Shown here in pieces: positions 21,700 through 34,600 of a stretch of DNA of 64,000 bases (its first letter is position 1; the number at the start of each line of letters is the position of its first letter). This DNA comes from Kappaphycus alvarezii (lineage: Eukaryota; Rhodophyta; Florideophyceae; Gigartinales; Solieriaceae), in the NCBI GenBank assembly GCA_002205965.3, contig NADL03000613.1:1-64000 (forward strand), read 5' to 3'. Under the pieces are notes generated by a model, which had not been told where the DNA came from, made no database searches, and saw only the letters and a list, made by a program, of their open reading frames with translations. The position numbers were made by a program, and so were the translations under genes.

Positions 21700-22790
21700 T
21701 ACGAAGTCGATTACCAACTTCGTTACTACTGGAATATCACTTTGAAGTTGTCTGCCAAATTGCTTTTTCTCTCCTCGAGGAAGCAATTCACTCAGCCTAT
21801 ACAGACTTTTGACTACCTCTAAAGTCCGAAAAAAAACCACAAAAGATACCATGAAATGCGTAAAGATATTTTGTGTGGACGATATGCTCTAAACAAAAGA
21901 TACTTAAGAGACCTACAATAAATCTAGTAATCTCAATTCTCATCCCCTTGATCAGATCCAAACAACTCCTCCAAAATATCCATGCTACCAAAGAAGTCCC
22001 CATAAATATCCCCGAATGGCTCACCGCTTTCTACAGCCTCTGGGGAAATATTTAAACAACTAAAGATACCCCCATACACTCCTGACGTCAGGACCACCTG
22101 GTCCCCCTCATCATGTCCAACGCCCGCACCATCACTTCCGCTAGCCCTCTTCCCACCCATTTCCTTAACCTCCACGTCCGTATCTTCATCCTCTTCTTCG
22201 GATTCTTAGCCCTTTTAGTCGTCTTCTAAAGCTTCTTCTATAGCCCTATCGTCCGATTCTTCATCCAGGTAAACCAACTTCGGGGCCACCCACTCCTCGA
22301 ACGAATCCCCAGCGTCTTCTCAAGCGACCTCGTCCTCAACTTTCTCTGCCTCGTCCTCAACCCAGAGCCTTCGGACCAATTATATAACCTTCTTCTTCGT
22401 TTGGCAACGGAAGTAGTCGTCCGTGTCGGTGGGACAAAGAGGGAGTAGGGAAGTGGCGTTTAGGGAGCGAGGGTGACGGGTTTTGGAAATGGACTGGGAA
22501 GGGCGTAGGTGGTCTTTGTGATTTTGGTCGGGGTGTGGTAGGGGATTGGAGATGTTAGAAGGGTTTTGGCTCGGGTTGAATGGGGTTATGTAGGCATATG
22601 GGGCACTTTCTATAGATTTGAAATGGATTAAAATATGTAAAATAGAATTTGTTTCTGCACATTTGCGCTGTTTTGTGAATAGAAAAAGAGAATTTAAGAA
22701 GAGGGTAAGCCAAAAAGGGGAAAAAACTTGATTCAGGATGTATTTAGAGGGGTGTATACAGTATGAAAATATCTAGATTGGAGGGGTTCG
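21700..22790 (-). repeat. Unclassified dispersed repeat A, copy 2, with acidic reading frame
   Basis: Counterpart of 5260-6330 in the same orientation. The minus strand again reads a basic head (SISKTRHPRSLN, then TDTDDYFRCQTK), VRRLWVEDEAE, DSFEEWVAPKLVYLDEES, a Glu/Asp-rich middle and the tail EPFGDIYGDFFGSMDILEEL. Conserved residues cluster in the FEEW.APxLVY block and the SMDILE.LFGSD tail. This copy has no gypsy sequences beside it, which argues that the repeat can move or duplicate independently. Degraded; no known domain. Confidence 0.55.
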
Positions 22791-24470
22791 CGGAAAGGAT
22801 AAGCAAGGATAAAGAAGGAGAGATATCCTCCCGGGGAAGGTGCTGAGAATGAGAGAGGACGAGGAAGCACCAGAAATACAAGCAAATTTGTACAAGAGTA
22901 GGTACTACAGTAAATCAAAAATCGGTAGATGACGACGACGAAAACAATTTTTTGCGTCCCGGCTCGTGCACGCCTGACCGTGACAGTAGATCTCCTTCGA
23001 TATGACTAACAATCCCCATTCTTCTTCTCGTGATACTTGGTGAGATGAAGAGATTCTGTTCTGAATTTGACTCAATTTCCAATTGGAATATAAAACGACT
23101 GATTCTAAAGAGTTGTAGTTAAGGAAGAGGCGTTTAACTTAGTAAAGGCGACAGATAGATTGGCAGCAGTCTATCTAATACACCAAATTGGAAATATTCT
23201 TGAGATTGTACGCATCCTCGATTACAGGGATGTCTACCATGAGTCCTTTTTGCCCGTAAAGGAGAATTTCGTAATAATGTGGAACAAGAACTTTGATTCC
23301 GTAAACATACTCAAAGGATTATCCTGGAGAAAAAATAGATGGAAATAAATTCGAAGAGCATACGTAAAGTAATGGGCATTCGCGGGAGCGAAAAGCCAGC
23401 TGCTTGAACGGCTCGCACAAAGCCATGACTCTTTTGATGGGCTAATGGAAATTATAGATCTTTCCTGAAGAATCTATGTGCTCATAGATCCATGAAAAAT
23501 ACATGAAAAAATATACGAGCTCATGGAATCTTCAGAAAAGTTCTATACATTCCATTACACCATCGAAAAAGTCATCGCTTTGTGCAGAATTATATATTAT
23601 AGTTGAGATATGAGTTCAGCCTTATTGGGTTAATATTCTTCCAAGTACAAAGTGACACAGAGGTTAACATCCAACAAGGAGTACCAAAGAGATGTACCTG
23701 GATTTTTCTGAAGGTGCGTGACAATTTTTTCAAATTTGAGATTTTCTGAATTGAATTGATATTCAGTTACCTTAGGGGCTATGATACAGCTCAAGAAATA
23801 TCCGGGCGGGTTTGATGGGCCTAAGCAAGGTTTGCACGAAGAGAGCCGTAGTCTTGAAGCTATGATCCTTCAGAACTAGTCGAAAGCATAGAGATGTATG
23901 AGACTGGCGAGAGGATAGTACGATTGATTTTGATATAGAAAAGAACAATACTAAACGTGATATTATCGAATTCGGGTTCTCTTGAATCAAATTTCTAATT
24001 AATTTGTCGGGAAAGACTTCAAAACGCGTCATTCTCACAGAGGATCGTATCATCAACCTTAAAAGAATCAATCCAAGTAATCAATCATAATTTAATGAGT
24101 CAAATAGAGCCATTTCACTCATGGAAAGTATCAGTACTAGATATGCTCTGTAAATCCTTGCGCAACAATCTCCATTAGGGAGACAGCAAAATGTTTCACT
24201 TTAATGCCGCTTTATGAAGAACGAATAACTTGAATTCCTCATTGAACTTCATCTTTACGAAAAAGGCGTCCATCCCGTCAATCGACTCGGTGAGCTGAAT
24301 AGAGTCAATTTTAGCTTCCGAAGCGCAACAAATAATTTCTTGAGATTTTCCATTGTTGCCTTAATCCTCCTGTCATGCATCATAAATTGGGAATGGTTCT
24401 GAAATTCTTTCACAAGATCTCCATTTTCGTGCATAAAACGCTGAAATACAAATTTGACGTACAAAAGAAG
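22791..24470. other. AT-rich stretch without a supported gene
   Basis: Apart from the fold-back structure at 23415-23585 I see no gene, repeat or motif here. Open frames are short and unrelated to known families. Confidence 0.5.
23415..23585. repeat. 171-bp fold-back inverted repeat
   Basis: GCACAAAGCCATGACTCTTT at 23415 is mirrored by the end of the segment, whose reverse complement starts GCACAAAGCGATGACTTTTT. The arms continue with ATGG..TAATGGAA, TATAGA.CTTTCCTGAAGA and AT.CATGAGCTC-like blocks nearly to the centre. Each arm is about 80 bp with roughly 75-80% pairing. No clear target duplication was found. It could be a small fold-back transposable element or the template for a long hairpin RNA. 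Confidence 0.6.
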
Positions 24471-26099
24471 ATAGAGTGACTTATCTTACTCATCTCTACA
24501 GCGAATCACGACGTTCTAGTAGAAGAAGAAGAATTATCTCATTTATGAGTCCAGATGTCGATGCTTGTAGGGATTTATCATTGTCCTCCATCGAACATCC
24601 CTTTCCCTTGAAGGATAGCGGCCCATTCTATACTAAGATGGCATTGAAGCTTTTAGCTCTTGAAATTTCTCCTCTGTCCATTCGAAAATGTCTCCTGTCA
24701 CTCGCTACATCAAAATATCCCAATGATGAGATCTTTCCAAGGCCATCTCAGTCCTACGTCCAACCTATGCACTGACCACACCGCAACAGTTCCAAAAAAA
24801 GCTCCTGTGCAAACTTTGATCACATTCCCACTATAATTGTCTACAAAGCTCTCAGAAATCCCCTCTCCTCTCCTTCTACTTTCACGGATGAAGAAATTAG
24901 TCTTCAACTCCATTTCTTGCGTGACAACGGCGCTCCAGACACAAAGGGCCCGAATAGTCGGCTTTTAGGTCTTGACACATGACCCCACCGGTTGCTGTAT
25001 GGATCATTAAGCGACTGGGGCGGAAAACTAAGGTGCCAATTCCGAAGAGTGCGTTCATTGATCCAGTCAAAAGCTGCCTAAGCCGGTATTTGTCGCGTAT
25101 TGGATCATTCGGGTTCAGATTAGTAGTTTATTTTCATTTTGGCACTGCAACTTCCCTTTCCTTTTCTTGAATAAATTCTGCTATTCTCAGGATGTCGTAC
25201 TGGTACAAATTGAACTCTACAAGTTTCAAAGTACCTATCATACTGATATTATCACAATTATTGGTGTCCCTATGCTCTTGGAGACCGGGGCATGGGTACT
25301 TGAATAGACTCCAGAGAGGAAATATATGAGTGCAAACTTGGAGAAGTACTGTATTCACAAACTATTGTAAATGTTACTGCACTCAGTTGAAAATAAACAT
25401 GTATAAGACACGTAAAGATTTATCCGTACCATTACGCTACCGCGTACAGTACAGTACAATACAGAGAAGGGAGAAGTTAACATCAATAGACAATTTCCAC
25501 AGTGCGAATTTCGTTGACAATTTTGTTGAAGTTTTCAGACGGGAGGCGAGATGTTTGCCCGTTCGGACTTTACTTTGACCGAAGTCGGACAATTAATACT
25601 ACTCGTCAACTACTATGTTGCTCTACGAAATCTCTCGGAGTTTTGCTTGCCACTGCAACTCGTGGTGCGCATCTCGCTGATGAGTCACAACGTGCGAGGA
25701 CCACAGGTTTGTCTGTGGTCAACGCCCCGTCGCTATGCGCTGCACGTTTAGAGATCAACAATCAAGGCACCGACCTGAAGAGTACAGTTGCCGAAAATAC
25801 CCTTGCAACGTCACAAGACCACTACTTTATTGGATAGAACTGGGGAAAATAAATTAAACCTGCACGTCAAATATGAAATAGACGTATGACCTGAAGGGAA
25901 TATACATCATGGTTCATATTTCAAAAAGTGTCGTCCACGGCGTTGAAAAGTTGAATGAGTTTTAAATTTCTACGAAATTGTGACACGTAATGGAAATAAA
26001 ACGTCGTTTGACCCTCAAACTTTGCGAAACAAAATTGATGTGGTTTGGCGGGAAAGCGTGACAAGGATATCCAACTAGTCACCCCCGCAAAACTTTATA
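24471..26099 (+). other. Degraded reading frames, possible transposon remains
   Basis: The plus strand from 24476 reads a 99-residue stretch with a helical region, FYTKMALKLLALEISPLSIR. At 25551-25837 there are further open stretches (ARSDFTLTEVGQLILLVNYY). They are separated by stops and frame changes, and no catalytic motif is visible. They may be the remains of one transposon gene, but no family is assigned. A GTAC-rich motif lies at 25444-25464. Confidence 0.25.
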
Positions 26100-27060
26100 T
26101 GGACACTAACTCACTCGGAGAGCCCCCGTTCAAGGTCAAGATAGTCATTCCAACTTTTCACTTGATACAACGAACACTGCTATTATCTCTACTTCCCCAC
26201 CACAAGCGGCTTCGATTCTAGCGACCACTCCAGTTCCTTCCCCCATTCCGACTGCAGCAATGAATGCACCAACATACGCACTAATCTCTCCAACGTTTCC
26301 ATCACCGTCTATCCTTCATATACTGCAGATTATATCAAGTCCGATACCAAGTGTACTCACTCAAGCACCGGAATCTGGAAATAACGCAACTGCTGGAGTA
26401 TCGTGAACATATGAGTACAAGAACAATGATGATGGGGAATCATCTCTTCAAGATGTACCAATTCGAAAGTTTCATCGTTTTAACTATTCAAACTAGTGCT
26501 TCACTCTACCCAAATGTGTCATAGGGACTGATACAAGGACGTGAATCGAAACCGAAAGACTTTTCTTTGACACAACATACTTTCATTGCAGAGGTCCCTC
26601 AAATAATGTTCGAACATCATACAAAGCCAAAGCGAACATCGATAATAGATGCTTTCAAAGTGCTCGTTGACATGCACAGGGCCACTGTTAAGAAAAAGCG
26701 GCAACATCTGGTTTTGCAGAAGATGTCTCTGAGAAAGATCAGCCTCTTGACGATTTGATATGGTAAATTGACGAGTAAAAAGATCTAGCTAAGAAGGTGA
26801 AGGAAGAGAAGAGCAGTTCTAATCAGAAGTTGGTAGTTGCTGGAGGAGAAATACGTAATGATGCTTTGGCTCGTCACAAAAATTCTTCAGGCAGTAGAGG
26901 TACAGGTGACGAAAAGAACCTGTCGGCTTAAGAGACTCCGTTGAAAAGGAGACACAGACTTTCGGAAGAAATTAATGAGGTGAATGAGATTATCATTGAA
27001 TCTGTGAAGAGGAGACGCGAGTTAGAAAGATAAGCAGTCATATTTCACGGGATGATAGGT
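26100..27060 (+). pseudogene. Broken gene with charged coiled-coil tail, transposon accessory-like
   Basis: The plus strand reads in pieces a Ser/Thr/Pro-rich head (about 26190-26405), a middle containing KVKEEKSSSNQKLVVAGGEI (26797-26856), and a strongly charged helical tail (RRHRLSEEINEVNEIIIESV, then RRELER, then NERRISIDGRKFELDQRE, 26950-27150). The tail resembles the C-terminal coiled coils of Myb/SANT-type or similar accessory proteins carried by plant and protist DNA transposons. Several stops and frame changes interrupt it. The identification is tentative. Confidence 0.3.
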
Positions 27061-28929
27061 TCGCAAAGTAACATGATATCAATGAGAGAAGGATAAGTAT
27101 TGATGGGCGCAAGTTTGAGCTTGACCAAAGAGAATAGGATGGAGGCATGGAGGAAAAGAGAGAAGATGCTTGAAGTGATAGGGGAAATGCCGAACAAGCT
27201 AAAATAATTTCTTCGGCTAGGGAACCGAGGAGAATAGTCAACTTCCACTCGTAGAGCGCTCATAAACGAGTTATACGCACGTTGCGCGGTGATTGAACCA
27301 GCGTTATAGAAAGTTAGCTGCAAATAAGGTCTCATTGTATACAACAAGTCCCCGTACATGTGATACTGTGTCCCATGAATACCTATACAGATTGATTGGA
27401 TACCTTCCAAACCTTAAATCCGTAGCAAAGCAAAGTCATGACGCCTTCCCTTCACAGGTTAATACGAAGAAAATAAGCCCATCAAGGTTTGATACATTTT
27501 GATATAAAATGAAAACCATGCGCTTCTGTACAAAATGTGAGCCTCGTTGAAGGCTCCCGTGGCTTCTGGGCCTCTTCATTCTGATCTTGGTACAAATTAT
27601 GAAGCCAACGCAAGTTTCGAAAAGACACAATGAGTTCTTCAAAGCAATTATTTACAATACTGCACGTCTTTGCATGATCTCAGGCCTTAATTACAATAGG
27701 GGCTGATAGCTAGATGTGAAGCTATCCATTTAAGAAGACTTCACTCAAGGATGAGCAGAACATGCCAAAGTCTTCCACCATGTAAACGAAGCGGATGGTT
27801 ATAGAAAGACGTCTCCATAAGACACAGCACGATGTGATTTCATCAGAGTAGTATTCGCTTCTTTTTTAAAAGCTACTTTCAAGGCGAGGGAACTGAGTCA
27901 AAAACACCAGAAATGTTTTGGAAATCCAAATATGCTATATCACTCCATGTCGCTGAGACCGTTCAAATTTAAAAACGTGGAAGAGAATAACTTTGCTCGA
28001 GCGGTGATGCGGCGGATCTTGATGTTGATTTTGCCTAGTTGACGCTGGGAAAGTACAGAAATTTCCCCTTTTGCATTATCAAGAATAGACTGACGGACTG
28101 ATTCGATTACTTTTTCGACTTTTTGTCTCTGTTTTCCTATTTGATAGTCGCAATAGGGCACGAACTCGTAAATGAAGCAATATAAGCGCGATGGAGGTCA
28201 AAGATAAGGGTGATGGTTGTCTGGAGATGTGATATAGAGCTTCCAGGGTTATTAAATTAGCACATAGCTATAATTTACTTGTTTAAAGGAATTCTGTACT
28301 GCGTAAATGATTTTTCTTGAAACTTCGTACTTCAATGGTTCGGGCACATACGAATTATGTATACGAACTCCGTGTCATGTAAGTGCTCAATTGTTTATAA
28401 TCTACTGTGCACTACGCTGAGGGTAAGATTATGCTAGACACAAAGAGTCAAGGAAAAGGCTGAACCAGTAACCCCATCGAACGAGAAAAGGAAGGGGAAA
28501 AAACTCCCCCGCCAGAACCCGAGATACGGATGACTTGAACAAATCCTGGAGTACGCATGAATGCCTAGAGAGAGACACGAAGACGTCAATGGAAGCTCTG
28601 AACGAGGGAAATTGGCGACGAGCTTGCACGGAAAAGAGGACCAGGATCCCTCGCAGTTTGTCACAATGAACGGAAAGTTGAGTACGGTACGGTACAGTGG
28701 TATATGTAATCCCTGCTCCATCAGAAGAGTAATTCGTAAGTTCATATCGTAGTTTTTAGCACGTGAGCTGAGTGACCAGAACGAAAAACTACTCGAAATA
28801 TCCCTCGGAAAGAACGGGGCAGCGAGAGCGCCGCAGCCGTAGTCGTATAAGCTCCGAAACGCGCAGCCAGATAGAGACCCAGCGCCTGCACTAAATGTGG
28901 AGTGGGCGTCGAAACGAGGCGAAGCGTGA
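27061..28929. other. AT-rich stretch without a supported gene
   Basis: A 73-codon minus-strand frame (27940-28161), rich in Lys/Gln/Ile, and a few chance frames are present, but none shows a known motif. A run of GTACGGTACGGTACAG lies at 28682-28697. Confidence 0.4.
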
Positions 28930-29960
28930 AGAAGGTCTTTATTACAATGAATGGTGCGCAGTTGTTACCTCCTAGGTAACGAATCCTGTCAGACATTGAG
29001 AAAAACAACAAACACACACCAAGACGCACAGGGTGTTCGCTGTCCCTCTTTCTCTTTAAGCACTTGCGGTGCAGAAGCACAGCTCGCCGACGGCGAGGAA
29101 TAGCTGGATGGGTGGAGTGGGGGAAGTAGCTTGGACGGTTGTACGATATAGTTGTCCTCCGGGTTGCAAGGACGGACCGAGATCCGAGAAATAACAGAAC
29201 CTTGAGAAAAATCGAGTCTGGAGAACCGTAGACACCTGGGGTGCAAGATGGGAAAAAAGAGATGTAGTAGCGGGTCAGCAATACTGAGTATCTCCTTTGG
29301 AGATAAGGGTGTTTTCACCAACGACAAATATGAAGTTCTTATTTTTATATAGAAGACGGAGTCCGGGGCGCCAGGTGTGAGTAAATGTAATAGACGAACA
29401 ATGAAAGGGTTAATACCGTATAAGATCAAGAACGAAAAACGGAAGGGGAAATCTGGCGTATAAAAGTGGCTATAACCAACCTTGTCGTTGGAAAAGTTAC
29501 TGAAAAGGCGGAAGTTGGGAGTCAAGTTCAGAGTCAACAACGGAAAGTTGTTTATTCTGGGTCCTTAGTGGCCAGGTAGGTATGAATAATAGTTAGAAAG
29601 CTTAGGGCTACTTCGACGGCGGGGAAGTAAAGTCAATATCAGACAAGTAATAGATTACAAGTTAGAGATGAGAGAAACAAAAACTTGGCCAAATGAGCGC
29701 CATTCATCTGTGATTGTATCGGGTATGGGATAAGGGCTGAGTGGTCCAGTCTGGAACCCCTCAGACCCCCTCGGATGAGTACATAGTACAGTACCAAGAC
29801 AAATTCTGGTGGAAAATAGAAAAATTGCACTTACAGTACAGTACAATACAGTTCAGGCTGGTAGCAGTGCGCCAGAATGAACAAAAATTGGATCATAAAG
29901 AGATAACGAAATTCAACTCTGCCGGTGGTAGTACATTTTGAGTGCTAATTGCACTGAAAG
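28930..29960 (-). repeat. Unclassified dispersed repeat B, copy 1
   Basis: Aligns along its whole length with 44625-45640 at about 70% by eye. Landmarks shared in order are GAACCTGTCAGACA-like text, CAGCTCGCCGACGGCGAGGA, ATCTCCTTTGGAGATAAGG, GTTGGGAGTCAAGTTCAGAG, AGTGGCCAGGT, GGATCATAAA and TCTGCCGGTGG. At its upstream (high-coordinate) side, VLPPAE at the end of a minus-strand frame is shared with copy 2. The copy is degraded. The class is unknown; position and conservation suggest the 3' part of a transposable element. Confidence 0.6.
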
Positions 29961-32900
29961 TCCGTCGAAGTGAATAATACATGAGGAAACAAGCCGATAG
30001 ATAAGCAGATGCAAAATTTGGCCACTACAGAAGAAGGCGCGGCACGAATCCTTCAGGTCACCATCAAAGTACATGTTGACAAACTTCGTGAGCATGTAAA
30101 AGCAGTCGCCCTGAGTGTGTATGCTACCCGAGGGTTGAAGTAGAACCTGGGGGAACCCAGGGGAGATTCCATCTGCACCTGGGGCTCTCAGAAGTCCAGA
30201 ATGTATACTGCCTAAAAATTATCCTGTACGGGGAAGGTAAAGGCTTTAGTAAGACGCATGCGTGGCTAGGGAGTCACAGGGGAAGGGACGGAAGGGTGGA
30301 GATATTGAAGGGAATATATTTTGTCTGCAGTTGGAAGGACGAAAGAAACCGTATACAACAGGGCAGCTGTGACCTGGAAAGAGCTATTGCGATAGAAGAA
30401 GCACCGGCAGGGCTACAGAGGGGTGCGAGTGGGCGATAGAGGATAATGGTCGCAAGGCAAATTGAGATAAAAAATGGAGATGAGAGCTAAATGGAAAAGT
30501 TCATCGAAAAGGCATTACGGATACGTTCAGCGAGAATTGAGTAGGTCTTACGGCGAAGAAGGCGGGAAGTTTTAGGCTTGCAACGACGGAGGACAAGTTC
30601 CAGAATGGCTAGGAGCTCGGGAAGAGCACAAACGTGTTGATTTCCGGACGTTGCGGATACGAAACATTGAAGAGAATCATAATAAAGTTCATAGGCCACA
30701 GCATGTACAGGGCGGAGAGTATAGGGAAGTAAGGGGATATGGGACGAGAAAAGATTTGAAAAAGAGGCAGCGGAGGAACGGAAGGGAGGGAAGAGCGGGG
30801 ACCAAGGACGGATCCGGGTGCGGCAGAATTGATTGGAATACTACGGTTGGATTATATATTATTCATCATTCATATTGGCGTCGCCTTCAGAAACCGGTAC
30901 ATATTCGAGCAACCCGAAGGAGTTTGAGTGTGAGGAAGCGATGCGGACAGAAAGTTGTGCGGAACCGCTCACCAGGCTAGGAGGGTTGGAATGGGAGGTC
31001 TGAATGAAATCTAAACGTAGGACTCCGGAGTTTGGCGATGAAGAATGTTAGCATCTGGGGAACGGCAACGTTTGAGGAACGATTGGGAGGAGTGGGCCGG
31101 TGGTAATGCAGATGCCACCGCAGAGAGCTTAGATAGAATGGCCTCATTTATCCTGCAGAGGGACTGGGCAAATGTAAGAACCGGGATCCAAGTGCAGGAA
31201 ATATGTTCGAGGCGAGAAATGTCAACGCGAAGGCTGATCCGCAGAGAATGCAGTTACTCGGTGGAGAGTGCAGTAGCGAGGTCCAGAGTTTCCGAAAAGG
31301 ACAGGTCGAGAGGGCGAAAGTTATCTGATTGTCAGCAAAGGTCCTGAAAAGCGATGTATGCAGGCAAAAGGGAATCGAGGTCGCGCTCAGTTGCGCAGGG
31401 GCCGGATGGGTTGGTGGTTTTAATTATTGAGAATGAGCTGGGGAAACCACCAGTAGCGAGCGCCCAGCGGAACTGGCATGGATTTCGGACGGCAAATCCG
31501 GATAAGGAGACAACGCGAACGAAGGATTTGGAGTGTACATCGAAATGGTTGCGGGCCGCACGGCAAAAAGACCCACTATCCGATCCCCGGTTTTCAAGAA
31601 CTTTAGTTCTTGGAAAACGGGGGATCGGAGAGTGACGGTTGTGATGTAAGGCAGGCTTGCCACAGAATCTAGAGTTTCGTGATCGGTGGGGGACGGCAGA
31701 GCGTTTGGCGGCCTTAAGAAAAGGGCACATAGGAGGCGGATCAGCCGCTGCCGAAGCTGAATAGGAAGCGTGCGGCTGGGCGCACGCTGCAAATGAGGAG
31801 AGAAAAGAAAGCATGGAAAGGAACTGGGTTTTATGAAGAGTAGTATAACCTCAATGGTGGGTAGGTTGGACTCATTCGAAGTAAAGGCGGAAACTGAGTC
31901 GGAGGTGCTGAGTTCAACGGCATACCCCAGTATGGAGACAGATTTCACCAAAAAGCCGAGCGCACCGTGGGTAAACAACACTGAGCTATCCTGCAATTGG
32001 TCGGAGGACCGTTTAGAAGGCATGGTGGGCAGTGTCAAGCAGCGGAGCACAGACAATCAAGTAGCGTATGGGAGATTCCAAAATAGAGGTCCGCCAATAG
32101 GGATACGAGAAGGGAACCACAATTTACGGAGAAAAAATGTGGCGATAAAGGACGAAGTGTTCGTGTACATACTGTACAATACAAGTTATGTACAGTAATG
32201 TATAGAAAAATACTCCGCATGAGTATATTACTGGACGAGTGGACGAGAATGTCGAGGTGATAAAGGGCGTTTCGTGGTAGCCGCGCAAAAAACGCTCCCA
32301 GCAGCGGCCAAAGGGTGTTTTGGGAATGGATTGGGTGCGAGGATAACCGAAGGAGAGAGAGAAGAGAGGATGGTTCTGTATCGAGGTTTGGGAGCGAGTC
32401 TGGAGGGCAGCAAACCTGTGATCCGGTCTGGTCTTGGAACTGGACATGGCGCCCGATTTTATTCTGCCCTAGGTAGCACACGCACCTCTTTGGCATCTTC
32501 GAGGTCACCGGGGCTGCCCACCAATAGTAGCGTTTGATAAATTAAGCAATATCATATTTCTTACTACAAATTTCACATTACCCAGTTGAGATGCGACTCC
32601 TACCAGCTAAACTTGTCTCAATTCAACCCATAACTCCAAAGACCGAATCCTTGCAAACGATTCCAAGTGCATATCCCCAGCTCTGCTTTACGACAACAGT
32701 CGTTTCTTATTGAGATACGCCTCTTTCCTGCCCATGACCCATTGATACTGATTCTTTGCTGTCCCAGACGCTGTTTTTCATCATGTAGATGCCGGACAGA
32801 TCTTTGCCACCCCTTTCTTTTCCCCGTAGATGACGTCGTTGACTGAGATTTATGCACGGGATTTGATCCCTGGAAGGCTTTTGTTTATCGGCACTGGGCG

Positions 32901-33282
32901 TAATCCCGGAGATCAGAGTAAGTCAAAATGTTATACCCCGCTTGCAATCTAAAAGAAAGGCAAATCTAATAGATATTTTGACCTTGTGTCGGATTGGAAG
33001 AACTCGCAGTACAGACAAACGTTTTTCAATATACCGGGTGTGGGGTTTTAGACGCACACCAGATAATCGCTGTTTGAACTGTTTTTTTCGTTCTGGTCGG
33101 GTTGTTCGAGGCCCGAACACTCCACGGCCAAGGTTTATATAGACTCTACCAACTATTCGAAACCCCTAAAACAGTACTGCAATAAAATATTTTGATTAAA
33201 TAGTGAGCACTGCTTGAAATCGCTGGTTTCCCTCCGTACCGTGGCCCGTACTGTAGTCAAACAGTAATTTCGTGACCCAAAT
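29961..33282. other. Unassigned stretch, contains hairpin and GTAC motifs
   Basis: Overlapping minus-strand frames at 31332-32056 (160 and 210 codons) and 32035-32508 are open by length but show no recognisable domain or consistent composition. They may be remnants of the element to which repeat B belongs. A strong hairpin lies at 31579-31629 and a TACATACTGTACAATACA block at 32165-32182. No tRNA, rRNA or host gene is visible. Confidence 0.35.
31579..31629. other. Near-perfect hairpin, about 23-bp stem
   Basis: TCCGATCCCCGGTTTTCAAG followed by AAC (31579-31601) pairs with GTTCTTGGAAAACGGGGGAT followed by CGGA (31606-31629) around a 4-base loop, with about two mismatches. The stem is well above chance for this composition. 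It could be a terminator-like or small-RNA precursor hairpin, or the relic of a tail-to-tail duplication. Confidence 0.65.
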
Positions 33283-34109
33283 TTGTGCACACGTGACAAG
33301 TACTTTTTGCATCCGCACCTTGCCCGCCCGGGTGCCCTGCCATGTGGACAAGGCCAACCAGATCCAGCTTTGGAGAGGCGGTTTCGAATGTCTAAGGCGC
33401 TCTTCACGCGCTTTTTACAGCTACTGTCTCTTCTTGCGGGTATCTACCGCAGAGTATGCGACCGGATGATTATGGTAGGATTGGGATTACTTCACTTCTT
33501 AAATTCATTTTTGCACTTCGTCAGCTCGCTTATTGACTGCCGTCAGATCTCACGGACTATTTTTCTGACATATTGGAGCCTAATTCTGCTCTATGTTTAA
33601 CGGAATTCTGTAAAGCTTTCACGAAATGTTTTGGTTTACAGTATCTACGGCCACCAACGGCCGAATACCACGTAAAAAGAGAACGGTGGTTTTCTCGGTT
33701 TGGTTTTCAGGGATATATTTTTTGTCTTGACTGTGCCAGTTGGACATGGAAAAAATGTCCTAAGGCCCTTCAAGGAGTAGTGATAGGGAAAGACGGCCAT
33801 CCTAAAGTGCATATGGAAGTGATATGCTCTCTGAATCTCTGGATATGGTCGTAACAGTTCGGGTTTCCCGGTGTACTAAACGAACTGAACATTCTAGAGG
33901 TCAGCAATCACTTAAGTGAGGTTTTTTCTGGGTCATTTCCTCTAAACATCCCAAGCTACACCATATCTGGGAAGCACTTTGAATGGTTTCACTACCTGAC
34001 CGATGGGATTTTTCCTAGTGGGCAGATTTTTGTCAAGTCATTGCAAGATGCATCCGAACGGAAAGAAATACTATTTCCGAGTCCCAGGAGGAGGTTCGAA
34101 AGTGAATAG
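33283..34109 (+). pseudogene. Harbinger-family transposase (Plant_tran / HARBI1-like), broken
   Basis: The gene would encode a DDE transposase of about 280 residues. The N-terminal part (33283-33460) reads ERRFRMSKALFTRFLQLLSL. After a frame change come GIGITSLLKFIFALRQLAY and CKAFTKCFGLQYLRPPTAEY, then the nuclease block FQGYIFCLDCASWTWKKCPK (first catalytic Asp) with LNLWIWS. In the same frame after a TAA at 33852-33854 follow FGFPGVLNELNILE and HYLTDGIFP, the second and third blocks. A TGA also interrupts the frame near 33538 (LAY*LPSDL), and it ends at TAG 34107-34109. So there are at least one frameshift and two stops. It is convergent with the Myb/SANT gene at 34.6-35.7 kb, the usual two-gene layout of Harbinger elements. 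No terminal repeats were found. Confidence 0.8.
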
Positions 34110-34600
34110 CGAGGGTGTTTGTCGTGCTTTTTCGAAGATCTAAGATTTTTTTCATTTTTTGTGAGCTGTGGACTGTTTTGAAGATGAATTATATTCATGT
34201 AGCCTGTGTTTGGTTACAAAATATGATAGTAGAGGAAAGAAGAGATTCTTACACCGAGGATTGATCGGAGGAAGAATTGTTTACTTCGAAGATGACATCA
34301 TTGATTCGTATATAACGTTTCAAAACCGTGCCCCTTTTACTTCCTCACTGTATTCAGATGGAGATATTTGCGATTATATTAAGGCCTAGGGTTTACAAAG
34401 AGCTCTTACTGCATCTCTGATTGATTTCATTTGGAATGCATATGAGACGAGGGAGCTAAAAATCTGATCAGGCCGAGTTAATTAGTAGCTCCAACATGTT
34501 CTAACATATACGGAAAGTCTACTGTAAGCCTGTGTCGGCAATGGGGATGTACCAAATGAAGTTGAAAACAGCCAAACAAAACTACCTTTACTATACTTTA
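34110..34600. other. Spacer between the two convergent Harbinger genes
   Basis: A 74-codon plus-strand frame (34168-34389) is open but has no known motif. Probably the intergenic part of the decayed Harbinger element. Confidence 0.35.
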
